64,000 bases of DNA from Streptomyces sp. I05A-00742 (GTDB lineage: Bacteria > Actinomycetota > Actinomycetes > Streptomycetales > Streptomycetaceae), in assembly GCF_013055795.1 (NCBI RefSeq), contig NZ_JABETO010000021.1:1-64000 (forward strand), in the 5' to 3' direction. Within the stretch, counting starts at the first letter, position 1. Every line of letters starts with the position of its first letter. The position numbers were made by a program, and so were the translations under genes. The notes below the pieces were generated by a model. The model searched no databases, was not told the DNA's origin, and saw only the letters and a program-made list of their open reading frames with translations. This document shows, in pieces, positions 19,133-26,414 of this stretch.

Positions 19133-20425
19133 TCAGAAACGGGGGTGGAAGTAGAAGGTCTCGTTGATGGCCGGAGTGCCGTTGGGGTTCCGCTGGTACG
19201 GCCACTGGATCAGCCAGGTCCCGTCACCTGTGCGGTTGTGGTCGACGTTGGCGAACCGGTCGGTGCCGTTGTTGCGCAGCACGGTGAGGTTGGGGAAGCG
19301 CCAGTCGGGGTGCTCCAGTGTGAAGTTCTGGGTGTCGCGCTGGTAGCCGCCCGGGTCGGGCTCGCCGTTGGGTCCGTGGCAGCCCCAGATGTTCAGGAAG
19401 TCTCCGTTGTTGCTCTTCTGCCCCCGGTTGACGTCCAGGCACTTGCCGCTGCTGACGCTCTGGAGGCGGTACAGCGGCTGGCCGGAGTCGCCGGGACGCC
19501 CGACCGGCAGCAGACGCCAGAGCTGGTTGCTGCCGCCGTTGGCGTGATAGATGATCACGTGGCTGCCGTTGGCGGTCTGGCCGTTGTAGACGTCGAGGAG
19601 CCGGTCACTGTTGTCCGCGTGGATGGTCACGTCCCGCGGGCTTCCCGAGGCGCGCAGGGTGGAGAAGCCGACGGGCCAGTGGTCGCTGCCGTAGTTGGGG
19701 TTCACGGCCGCGTGCCAGTTCTGCGTGTTGACGTTGGAGGCGGCGAAGTCCAGCTCGTTGCCGCTCTGTTGGGTGGCCTGCCCGCTGTTGTAGATCCGAG
19801 TGTTCTGCGGAACGCCGTCGTTGGCGACGGCCTGGGGGGAGCGGTTGAAGTCGCCGAGCACGACCCAGTTCGCGATGCCGTTGCCGGACGCGTACCGGGC
19901 GACCCGGCGGATGAGACCGGCCGCGTCGTTGGGCCGCCCGCCGTTGGACGCCGCGTGCACGGAGGCGAAGACCGTCCGGTCCTCGCGGCGTACGGCCGCG
20001 AGGGCCGAGCGGTAGCCGCCCGTCAGCTCGCGGACGGAGTCCGGGTAGAAGGACGTGACGAGGCCGAGGTTGCGGGAGCGCTGGTTGAGGATGTGCAGGT
20101 AGCGGTACTGACCGCTGCCGATGTCCCACAGGTATGAGCGGATGTTGCCGTTCTGGCCGAGCAGATGGGACCCGCCGGGTGCGGCTCTGGGCACTTCCTG
20201 GAGGGCCACGACGTCGAAGGTGCGTGACAGCGTCCGCACGCCCGCCCACCGCGGGGACCCGACCTGCATGTTCCAGGTGGCCAGGCGGTGGGTGTCAGGG
20301 TTGGCGGCGGCCGCGGGCCCTCCGCCGGCCAGAAGCATCGCGCAGACCAGTAACCCGGCCAGTACCAGGGCGCCGAGCCGACGCACAGGGGTGACCGGTG
20401 TTCTCTTGGAGAAGGTCATGGACAT
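19133..20425 (-). CDS. Secreted CdtB-like nuclease fused to a ricin-type lectin domain
   Basis: A 430-residue exported protein. Residues 1-41 form a Sec signal (RRLGALVLAGLLVCAMLLAG, cleavage near AAA-NPD). Residues 45-258 are an endonuclease/exonuclease/phosphatase domain closest in pattern to CdtB, the DNase subunit of cytolethal distending toxin: LATWNMQVGS (Asn52), VVALQEV (Glu77), FASVHAASNGG (His157), LGDFNRSP (Asp192, Asn194) and GSDHWPVGF (Asp248, His249). All core catalytic residues are present. Residues 265-430 resemble a ricin B-type beta-trefoil (RLLDVYNG, NQLWRL, GKCLDVN). It is convergent with the P450 gene. Whether it acts on DNA or phospholipids is unknown. Confidence 0.8.
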   Translation of the reverse strand: MSMTFSKRTPVTPVRRLGALVLAGLLVCAMLLAGGGPAAAANPDTHRLATWNMQVGSPRWAGVRTLSRTFDVVALQEVPRAAPGGSHLLGQNGNIRSYLWDIGSGQYRYLHILNQRSRNLGLVTSFYPDSVRELTGGYRSALAAVRREDRTVFASVHAASNGGRPNDAAGLIRRVARYASGNGIANWVVLGDFNRSPQAVANDGVPQNTRIYNSGQATQQSGNELDFAASNVNTQNWHAAVNPNYGSDHWPVGFSTLRASGSPRDVTIHADNSDRLLDVYNGQTANGSHVIIYHANGGSNQLWRLLPVGRPGDSGQPLYRLQSVSSGKCLDVNRGQKSNNGDFLNIWGCHGPNGEPDPGGYQRDTQNFTLEHPDWRFPNLTVLRNNGTDRFANVDHNRTGDGTWLIQWPYQRNPNGTPAINETFYFHPRF

Positions 20426-20761
20426 GCGGTGATTCTTCGCTTCGGGCCTTGTCCCGCGGAAGGAGAGAACGGGCCGAAGATCCGGCAGCGTGACAGGCCA
20501 GCGTCCGGCGGGGGGTGACGAGCGGACGAGCGCGCGCGACCACTGCGCGCAGCACGCCGCGGAACCGGCGGCGGTGCTCGGCGACGAAGAACGTACCGGG
20601 TGCGCGGGCTCGGGGTGCTCCGTGGTGGCGTCGAGGAAGCCGCAGCCGCGGAACCTGTCTCGACAAGGTGCCGTCCAGCCGCCGGAGAACGCCGAAGGGG
20701 CGCATCATTGCCGGCCGGACTCGGCGATCAAACGTCCCTGGAGTGCGGCGTGTTGGCGGTC

Positions 20762-20782
20762 GTCACCTGTTTGACCGGTGAC
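20762..20782. promoter_or_regulatory. GTCACC-N9-GGTGAC operator candidate
   Basis: A perfect 6-bp inverted repeat with a 9-base spacer covers the -35 box of the hydrolase promoter. The same 6-9-6 arrangement recurs at 24310-24330 in front of the CGNR regulator gene, so both may be targets of one repressor. Confidence 0.55.
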
Positions 20783-20799
20783 GAATGCTGTGCCATAGT
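20771..20799 (+). promoter_or_regulatory. Housekeeping-type promoter of the Tat hydrolase gene
   Basis: TTGACC and CATAGT are separated by exactly 17 bases, a good match to the principal sigma-factor consensus, 110 bases upstream of the hydrolase GTG. The -35 overlaps a palindrome at 20762-20782. Confidence 0.65.
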
Positions 20800-20908
20800 C
20801 GTCCGGCACGCTCATGGCGGTCCTCGGGGCCCTCCGGTGCGTGCGGGATCTCCTGCCAGGCGCGGACCGGTCGTGGACCGGTACTTCGAGACGCACGGAG
20901 GGCTTCAC

Positions 20909-21991
20909 GTGATCAATCGGCGTACGTTCGGCAAGGTGCTCGGCCTGGGCGCCGGCGGCGCGGTCGCCGCGCCGGTGACCGGGCTTCCGGGAGTACCGGG
21001 AGTGCCGGAGCCGGCGCACGCCTCGGCCGGGACGGAGCGGTGGGCCGGTGCGACCGCCGCGACCGCCGCCGGTTCCCGCGGGCGCGGCGCGTTCCCCCCG
21101 CTCAAGAAGATTGGAGCCGGTCTGCTGGAGATCGGCTACGCCGAATTGGGGCCGGCTCACGGGTCGCCGGTCATCTGCCTGCACGGCTGGCCGTACGACA
21201 TCCACAGCTTCGCCGAGGTCGCGCCCCTGCTGGCGGCGGAGGGCCACCGAGTGATCGTGCCCTATCTGCGCGGCCACGGCACGACGCGCTTCGTCTCTCC
21301 CCGGACCTTCAGGAACGGGCAGCAGTCCGCCATCGCCCTCGACACCGTCGCCCTCATGGACGCACTGGGCCTGGAGAAGGCGGTGCTCGCCGGATTCGAC
21401 TGGGGAGCCAGGACCGCCGACATCATCGCGGCGCTCTGGCCCGAGCGCTGCGAAGCCCTGGTGTCGGTGGGCGGTTACCTCGTCGTCAATCTTGAGACGA
21501 ACCTCCAGCCGCTGGCACCGGCGACCGAGCACGCCTGGTGGTACCAGTACTACTTCGCCACGGAGCGCGGCCGGATCGCCATGGAGGACAAGGGCAAGCG
21601 GCACGACCTGACACGGCTGGTCTGGGACACCGTGTCCCCGACCTGGGAGTTCGACGACGCCACCTTCGAGCGCACGGCCGCCGCCTTCGAGAACCCGGAC
21701 TACGCCGCCATCGTGATCCACAACTACCGCTGGCGGCTGAGCCTCGCCGAGGGGGAACGGCGCTACGAGCCGTACGAGAAGCGGCTCGCCACCCGGCCGG
21801 TCATCGCCGTGCCGACGGTGACGCTCGACGCCGAGCGCGACCCGTTCACGGTCCCGGGCGACGGCTCCATGTACCGGGACAGATTCGTGGGCCCGTACGA
21901 GCACCGGACGCTGAAGGGCATCGGCCACAACCTGCCGCAGGAGGCGCCCGAGGCGTTCGCCCGAGCCGTCATCGACGCCAACCGTCTTTGA
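20909..21991 (+). CDS. Tat-exported epoxide hydrolase-like alpha/beta hydrolase
   Basis: A 360-residue alpha/beta hydrolase. The N-terminus NRRTFGKVLGLGAGGAVAAPV is a twin-arginine signal, so it is exported folded. The hydrolase domain has the oxyanion HGWP motif (CLHGWPYDIHSF), the nucleophile in GFDWGART (an aspartate, as in epoxide hydrolases and haloalkane dehalogenases), a second acid in LDAERDPF and the histidine in GIGHNLPQEAPE. Aspartate as nucleophile argues against an esterase. The GTG start is set by GGAGGG just upstream and by the twin arginines. Expression is predicted from the promoter at 20771. Confidence 0.88.
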   Translation: MINRRTFGKVLGLGAGGAVAAPVTGLPGVPGVPEPAHASAGTERWAGATAATAAGSRGRGAFPPLKKIGAGLLEIGYAELGPAHGSPVICLHGWPYDIHSFAEVAPLLAAEGHRVIVPYLRGHGTTRFVSPRTFRNGQQSAIALDTVALMDALGLEKAVLAGFDWGARTADIIAALWPERCEALVSVGGYLVVNLETNLQPLAPATEHAWWYQYYFATERGRIAMEDKGKRHDLTRLVWDTVSPTWEFDDATFERTAAAFENPDYAAIVIHNYRWRLSLAEGERRYEPYEKRLATRPVIAVPTVTLDAERDPFTVPGDGSMYRDRFVGPYEHRTLKGIGHNLPQEAPEAFARAVIDANRL

Positions 21992-22081
21992 CGGCGCATC
22001 AACTGACGTAAGACCGAGCTGAATTGCCTGGCATCGGCCGGAAAGCCATGTCGGGCACGACACAACCGAGGGAGCGGGAAA

Positions 22082-22279
22082 ATGACGAGGCCCGACCACA
22101 CCACACGGTACAGTGACTCAGCGGTGCGCCAAGCGCGGTTCGGCGCGCTGCCCGAGCGGATCGCCTACGACGACATGGTCGAGGTGAAGGCGGCCTCGCA
22201 GAGGGGCCCGGGGCGGGACAGCGGCCACCCCGAGGTGAGGGATTTCCTCACCTGCCTGGCGTGGGACCTGGCGCTCTGA
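22082..22279 (+). CDS. Small hypothetical protein
   Basis: A 65-residue frame, MTRPDHTTRYSDSAVRQARF onward, ending in EVRDFLTCLAWDLAL. GGGAGCGG precedes the ATG at a good distance, and third positions are strongly GC-biased, so it is probably expressed. No family recognised. It lies between the hydrolase and the leader of the ABC-F gene. Confidence 0.5.
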   Translation: MTRPDHTTRYSDSAVRQARFGALPERIAYDDMVEVKAASQRGPGRDSGHPEVRDFLTCLAWDLAL

Positions 22280-22310
22280 GAGCAGGTCCCGGCGGAGGGG
22301 TAAAAAGGCT

Positions 22311-22340
22311 TTGGGGCGGTCGAGCCGAGCCTGGTAAAGT
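22311..22340 (+). promoter_or_regulatory. Probable promoter of the ABC-F leader transcript
   Basis: TTGGGG and TAAAGT with an 18-base spacer lie in an unusually A-rich patch. Transcription from here would give a leader of about 230 bases before the ABC-F start, long enough for the short upstream frame and hairpins described below. Confidence 0.45.
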
Positions 22341-22376
22341 GGCCGCGTAAGTGATCTTTCGTTGAGGAGACCAGAC

Positions 22377-22406
22377 ATGTTGGGTGACGACGACATCTCC
22401 GGGTGA
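22377..22406 (+). CDS. Nine-residue upstream leader peptide of the ABC-F gene
   Basis: ATG to TGA encodes MLGDDDISG. A strong ribosome site (GAGGAG) lies 7 bases upstream, better than that of the resistance gene itself. Its stop codon falls in the loop side of a perfect hairpin (22398-22414). Such short frames in front of ABC-F and Erm genes sense antibiotic-stalled ribosomes; that role is inferred from layout. Confidence 0.6.
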   Translation: MLGDDDISG

Positions 22407-22414
22407 TACCCGGA
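22398..22414 (+). promoter_or_regulatory. Leader hairpin overlapping the end of the upstream frame
   Basis: TCCGGGT-GAT-ACCCGGA is a perfect 7-bp stem. It includes the last two sense codons and the stop of the leader peptide, so a ribosome on those codons would melt it. A second larger stem (GACCAC at 22422 with GTGGTC at 22459) follows. Confidence 0.55.
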
Positions 22415-22553
22415 TCCGATCGACCACCGGCAGGCGCGCCTTGGGCGGTACCGCCGTTGTGGTCATATCGCCGTCCCCATCTTCCCTGTCTCAGGGCGCA
22501 GTGCTCTCGCATGGCGGTTTCCGTACAACGGTTACCCCCGGGGAGTGCTCTGC

Positions 22554-22571
22554 CCTCGTTCCCTCACGAGG
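22554..22571 (+). promoter_or_regulatory. Hairpin sequestering the ABC-F ribosome-binding site
   Basis: CCTCGT-TCCCTC-ACGAGG is a perfect 6-bp stem whose 3' arm is the GAGG ribosome site for the ATG at 22580. In this form translation should be low; alternative pairing upstream could free it. Confidence 0.55.
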
Positions 22572-22579
22572 TCATCCCC

Positions 22580-24217
22580 ATGTCCGACGCTGCTTCCGTC
22601 ATCTGCTCCCAGCTGACCTTCTCCTGGCCCGACGACACCCCGGTCTTCGAGGGCCTGTCCTTCACCGTAGGCGCCGGCCGTACGGGACTCGTGGCGCCCA
22701 ACGGCTCCGGCAAGAGCACCCTGCTGAAGCTGATCGCCGGTGAACTGCGGCCGACAGCAGGGTCATTGACCGTGCACGGCACGATCGGCCACCTCCCGCA
22801 GACCCTCCCCCTGACCGGCGAACCGACGGTGGCCGAGGTCCTGGGCGTCGACGCGGTGATCCGCGCCATCGACGCCGTCGAGTCCGGCGACGCGAGTGAG
22901 GAGCACTTCACGACCATCGGCGACGACTGGGACATCGAGGAGCGCACGCGCGCCCAGCTCGACCGGCTCGGCCTCGGCCGCCTCGCCCTCGACCGGACCC
23001 TGGGTACGCTCAGCGGCGGCCAGATCGTCAGCCTCGGTCTGGCGGCGCAGCTGCTCAAGCGCCCCGACGTGCTGCTGCTGGACGAACCGACCAACAACCT
23101 CGACCTCGAAGCCCGCCACAGGCTCTACGACGTGCTCTCGGACTGGAACGGCAGCCTGCTGCTCGTCAGTCACGACCGGGCCCTGCTGGACCGCATGGAG
23201 CGCATCGCCGAACTCGACCGTGGTGAACTGCGGCTCCACGGGGGCAACTTCACCCAGTACGAGCAGGCCGTACGCGCCGAGCAGGACGTCGCGGAGAAGA
23301 ACGTACGCAACGCCGAGCAGGAGCTGAAGCGGGAGAAGCGCGAGATGCAGCAGGCCCGCGAACGCGCCGAGCGCCGCGCGAGCAACGCCGCCCGCAACCT
23401 CAAGAACGCCGGCCTCCCGCGCATCTTCGCCGGGAACATGAAGCGCGGCGCCCAGGAATCCGCCGGCCGGGCGGGCCAGACGCACGCCACCCGCGTCCAC
23501 GAGGCACAGGCCCGGCTCGACGAAGCGGGACGCGCCCTGCGGGACGAGCAGCGGCTCGTCCTGGAACTGCCCGACACCGACGTCCCCGCCGGACGCACCG
23601 TCATCCTGGGCGAGCGGATGCGGGTCCGCCGCGGCGAGCGCGACCTGTTCGCGGGGAACGGCGTTGACCTCACGATCCGGGGGCCCGAGCGCATCGCGCT
23701 CACCGGGCCCAACGGCGCGGGCAAGACGACGCTGTTGCGGCTGATCGCCGGTGACCTCGCCCTGGACGGCGGGAACATCAAGCGTGCCGACGGCCGGATC
23801 GCCTCCCTGTCACAGCGCCTGGATCTGCTCGACCCCGACCGCACCGTTGCCGAGAACTTCGCCGTGTTTGCCCCGCACCGGCCGGAGGCGGAACGGATGA
23901 ACCTGCTCGCGCGCTTCCTGTTCCGCGGCCCCCGAGCGCACCTGCCCGTGCGCGTACTCTCCGGCGGCGAACGCCTGCGCGCCACGCTCGCCTGCGTCCT
24001 GTGTGCCGAACCGGCCCCGCAGCTACTGCTGTTGGACGAGCCGACGAACAACCTCGACCTGGTCGGCGCGGCCCAGCTGGAGAGTGCCCTGACGTGCTAC
24101 CGCGGCGCGTTCGTGGTGGTAAGCCACGACGAGCGCTTCCTCGAACGGATCGGCGTCGGCCGGTGGCTGCGGGTCGCCGACGGCGGGCTGACGGAGACGG
24201 GGGGACCGCACGCGTGA
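22580..24217 (+). CDS. ABC-F ribosome-protection ATPase
   Basis: A 545-residue soluble protein with two ABC ATPase domains and no membrane segments: Walker A APNGSGKST (about residue 40), signature LSGGQ, Walker B LLLDEPTNNLD; a charged coiled linker rich in Arg/Glu (about 245-330); second Walker A GPNGAGKTT, signature LSGGERLRA, and again LLLDEPTNNLD. This is the ABC-F plan; antibiotic-resistance members bind the ribosomal E site and dislodge drugs from the peptidyl transferase centre. The long structured leader with a short upstream frame favours a drug-inducible resistance factor over a housekeeping member. The ATG at 22580 has GAGG upstream. Confidence 0.93.
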   Translation: MSDAASVICSQLTFSWPDDTPVFEGLSFTVGAGRTGLVAPNGSGKSTLLKLIAGELRPTAGSLTVHGTIGHLPQTLPLTGEPTVAEVLGVDAVIRAIDAVESGDASEEHFTTIGDDWDIEERTRAQLDRLGLGRLALDRTLGTLSGGQIVSLGLAAQLLKRPDVLLLDEPTNNLDLEARHRLYDVLSDWNGSLLLVSHDRALLDRMERIAELDRGELRLHGGNFTQYEQAVRAEQDVAEKNVRNAEQELKREKREMQQARERAERRASNAARNLKNAGLPRIFAGNMKRGAQESAGRAGQTHATRVHEAQARLDEAGRALRDEQRLVLELPDTDVPAGRTVILGERMRVRRGERDLFAGNGVDLTIRGPERIALTGPNGAGKTTLLRLIAGDLALDGGNIKRADGRIASLSQRLDLLDPDRTVAENFAVFAPHRPEAERMNLLARFLFRGPRAHLPVRVLSGGERLRATLACVLCAEPAPQLLLLDEPTNNLDLVGAAQLESALTCYRGAFVVVSHDERFLERIGVGRWLRVADGGLTETGGPHA

Positions 24218-24309
24218 GGCGCCGGCGCGCCGCCCGGAACGCGGGATCCGGCCGAGTTCCACGGAAAGGGCTCAGCCGGTGGCGCCCGACGAATCTTGCG
24301 AGCGCCATA

Positions 24310-24330
24310 GTCACCCGTCACGATGGTGAC
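24310..24330. promoter_or_regulatory. GTCACC-N9-GGTGAC operator candidate abutting the CGNR start
   Basis: Perfect 6-bp inverted repeat with 9-base spacer ending directly before the GTG at 24331 and overlapping a CATAGT -10-like box (24306). It matches the palindrome at 20762-20782. Confidence 0.55.
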
Positions 24331-24891
24331 GTGAACCTGGATCATGTCTTTGTGTGCGGCAATCCGGCCCTGGACTTCGCGGCCACGCTCCGGGCCCGCC
24401 GCACGGCGCGATTCGAGATGTTCGCGGCACCGGACCGCCTGGACGCCTGGTACCTGGAATCCGGCCTCGTCGACTCCGTCTCGCCCGCCCGACAGGCCGA
24501 CGTGGAGCGGGCGACGACCGTACGGGAGGCTGCCTACCGGCTGATCACGGCCCGGCGCCTCCGCTCGGACTTCGACGACGACGCGCTGGCCGTGGTCAAC
24601 GACGCGGCTCGCAGGCCCCCCGCCGCCCCGCAGCTGACCCACTCCGGCCGCTGGACGGCGGCGACGCAACGCGAAGCGCTGTCCGCCGTCGCCCGGCACG
24701 CGGTGGAACTGCTGAGCGGCCCGGACGTCCCCCTGCTCAAGGAGTGCGGCAACCCCGAGTGCACCCGCGTCTACATCGACCGCTCGCGCGGCGGACGGCG
24801 CCAGTGGTGCGGCATGGAGTCCTGCGGCAACAAGCTCAAGGCCGCCGCGTACCGCGCCCGCAGGAGGACCGCCGTCGCCTCCACGGGGTGA
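24331..24891 (+). CDS. CGNR zinc-finger regulator (ABATE domain)
   Basis: A 186-residue putative transcriptional regulator. The N-terminal ABATE domain begins VFVCGNPALDFAATLRARR; the C-terminal CGNR zinc finger reads LKECGNPECTRVYIDRS then RQWCGMESCGNKLKAAAYRARR, with four cysteines and the CGN(K) signature. These proteins are presumed stress regulators; ligands are unknown. A palindrome touches its start codon, suggesting self-control, and the same palindrome lies on the hydrolase promoter at 20771. A related regulator occurs at 62473. Confidence 0.9.
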   Translation: MNLDHVFVCGNPALDFAATLRARRTARFEMFAAPDRLDAWYLESGLVDSVSPARQADVERATTVREAAYRLITARRLRSDFDDDALAVVNDAARRPPAAPQLTHSGRWTAATQREALSAVARHAVELLSGPDVPLLKECGNPECTRVYIDRSRGGRRQWCGMESCGNKLKAAAYRARRRTAVASTG

Positions 24892-24984
24892 CCACGGTCC
24901 CCGCGTCCGCGGGCGGGTCGCCGCCGGGGGTGTCACGCGCCGGTGCCCTCCTCCTGGAGCACGGGCATCGGAGGTGCGCCCGGC

Positions 24985-25098
24985 ACCCAGCCGGTCGGCC
25001 AGGGGAGGGTTCCACTCCACCCCGGCCGACCGGCTGAAGTCCCGCATGGCCCGATCGAGGTCCGGAACGACGAAACAGACGTGGTAGAAGGTGCTCAT
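24985..25098 (-). pseudogene. Truncated VOC (glyoxalase-fold) protein
   Basis: The minus strand begins MSTFYHVCFVVPDLDRAMRD and continues to about residue 38 (GVEWNPPLADRLG), a recognisable start of a VOC-superfamily protein with the first beta-alpha-beta unit. After that the frame stays open but turns into Gly/Arg/Pro-rich sequence unlike the family, which normally has 130-170 residues. The rest has been lost. Confidence 0.6.
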
Positions 25099-25137
25099 GC
25101 GCTCATGATCGGCGAACTACGGCCGGGAGGCGCGTGA

Positions 25138-25803
25138 TTATCGTGGTGGGTGCTCGGTGATCCAGCCGTCGTCCAGTGACTCGTCGCTGTCCCATACGAC
25201 GAACTCCCCTTCCGCCGACAGCATCCGGTAGCCGGCCGCCCGTACCGCGTCCGTCAGCGCGTCCAGCCGCGTCCCGGCGGTGCGGCCGCCGACGAGTCGG
25301 CAGCGCTGGGTGACGAACCGTTCCCGCCGGCCGTCCTCTCGCACCCGGCGGGCGTTGTACGACAGGTGGGCGGAGTGCGGCTCGACGAGGCGAGCCAGTG
25401 CCGCCGTGTCCGTACCGGTGTCGAGGAGCAGCTTGATGTGGTGTTCGAAGTAGTAGTGGGAGCCCAGTTCCCGGGCCTCCGCGTCGGTGACCGGGACGCC
25501 CTCGGCGCCGGGTTCGGCCTCGGTCTTCGCCCGGACGACCTCGAACCCCGCCTCCGCGGCCGCCCGGATCTCCGCCTCCACGGCGTCCCGTACCGCCGCC
25601 ACGGACCCGGACGCGCGCAGCGCCGGCATCGGCTGGGCCGGGGTGCTGCCCCGGCCGAGCGCGATGTCGGCGAACTTCAGGCCGCGCTCCGCGGCGTGCC
25701 GTTCCGGGAAGGCCGGTCCCTCGTTTGGGCAGCGGATCGTCAGATGGGCCTCGAAGACGCCCCTGAACAGCGGAAACCTTGTTTCGCGATCGATCGTCAG
25801 CAC
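25138..25803 (-). CDS. Conserved-looking hypothetical protein
   Basis: A 221-residue soluble protein I cannot assign. It has FEAHLTIRCPNEGPAF near the start, HYYFEHHIKLLLDTGTDT in the middle and RRERFVTQRCRLVGGRTAG, with several histidines and no signal or membrane segment. The GTG at 25803 gives a sensible N-terminus; there is no ribosome site. It diverges from the gene at 25853 across only 49 bases, so they share a control region. The VOC remnant follows 39 bases downstream. Confidence 0.6.
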   Translation of the reverse strand: MLTIDRETRFPLFRGVFEAHLTIRCPNEGPAFPERHAAERGLKFADIALGRGSTPAQPMPALRASGSVAAVRDAVEAEIRAAAEAGFEVVRAKTEAEPGAEGVPVTDAEARELGSHYYFEHHIKLLLDTGTDTAALARLVEPHSAHLSYNARRVREDGRRERFVTQRCRLVGGRTAGTRLDALTDAVRAAGYRMLSAEGEFVVWDSDESLDDGWITEHPPR

Positions 25804-25852
25804 GAGGGGATACTCTCGGACCGGCCCATCGGCACCGCGTAGGGTTGGCGGA

Positions 25853-26350
25853 ATGACGACCCACGCCTTCGATGCCGCCGTGACCGCCCTGAGTCGGAAC
25901 GCCTGGCTGCCCACCGGTGAAGAGGTGGCCCTGGGCAAGGAGTTCTTCCTCCGCCGGGACGGGCTGGACCGGCGTCTGCTGCCCGGCATGCCCGTCTGCC
26001 CCGACCCGCAGGGCTGGGTCACCCAGCACGTGCTGTGGCTGGAGGACGTCGTCGGCATCGTCGACGGACTGCTGGCCGCCTGGCGCGGCTACCTGCCGGA
26101 CAGCCACATGGTGGCGCTGCTGGAGGCCTACGCGCACCAGGCCAGACCGGCCGTGCCGTACGCCGCCGATCTGCTGCGGGCCTGGGAGGCCGAGGCGTTC
26201 GAGTCGTGCTCGCCGGAGGAGGCCGGCTGGTGGGAGGAGTGGCACATCCCGGAGACCGAACGGCAGGCGCTCGACGCGCTGAACCAGCAGCTGATCCCGA
26301 TCGGGGCCATGCTGGTGGCGGCGGTGGACCGGGGCATCACGGCTCTCTGA
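25853..26350 (+). CDS. Hypothetical protein, 165 residues
   Basis: A tryptophan- and acid-rich soluble protein (MTTHAFDAAVTALSRNAW..., EEAGWWEEWHIPETERQ) without recognised domain, signal peptide or membrane segment. The ribosome site is weak (TTGGCGGA); TAGGGT 6 bases before it suggests a nearly leaderless message. Shares the 49-base promoter gap with 25138-25803. Confidence 0.6.
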   Translation: MTTHAFDAAVTALSRNAWLPTGEEVALGKEFFLRRDGLDRRLLPGMPVCPDPQGWVTQHVLWLEDVVGIVDGLLAAWRGYLPDSHMVALLEAYAHQARPAVPYAADLLRAWEAEAFESCSPEEAGWWEEWHIPETERQALDALNQQLIPIGAMLVAAVDRGITAL

Positions 26351-26380
26351 CGGGTCCTCCGGGGAGCACGGCGAACCAGC

Positions 26381-26397
26381 GGGCCGTCAGGCGGCCC
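26381..26397. terminator. Hairpin between convergent genes
   Basis: GGGCCG-TCAGG-CGGCCC, a perfect 6-bp stem, between the hypothetical gene and the end of the ketopantoate reductase-like gene. Confidence 0.55.
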
Positions 26398-26414
26398 GGC
26401 ACCTCGGCCACCGC

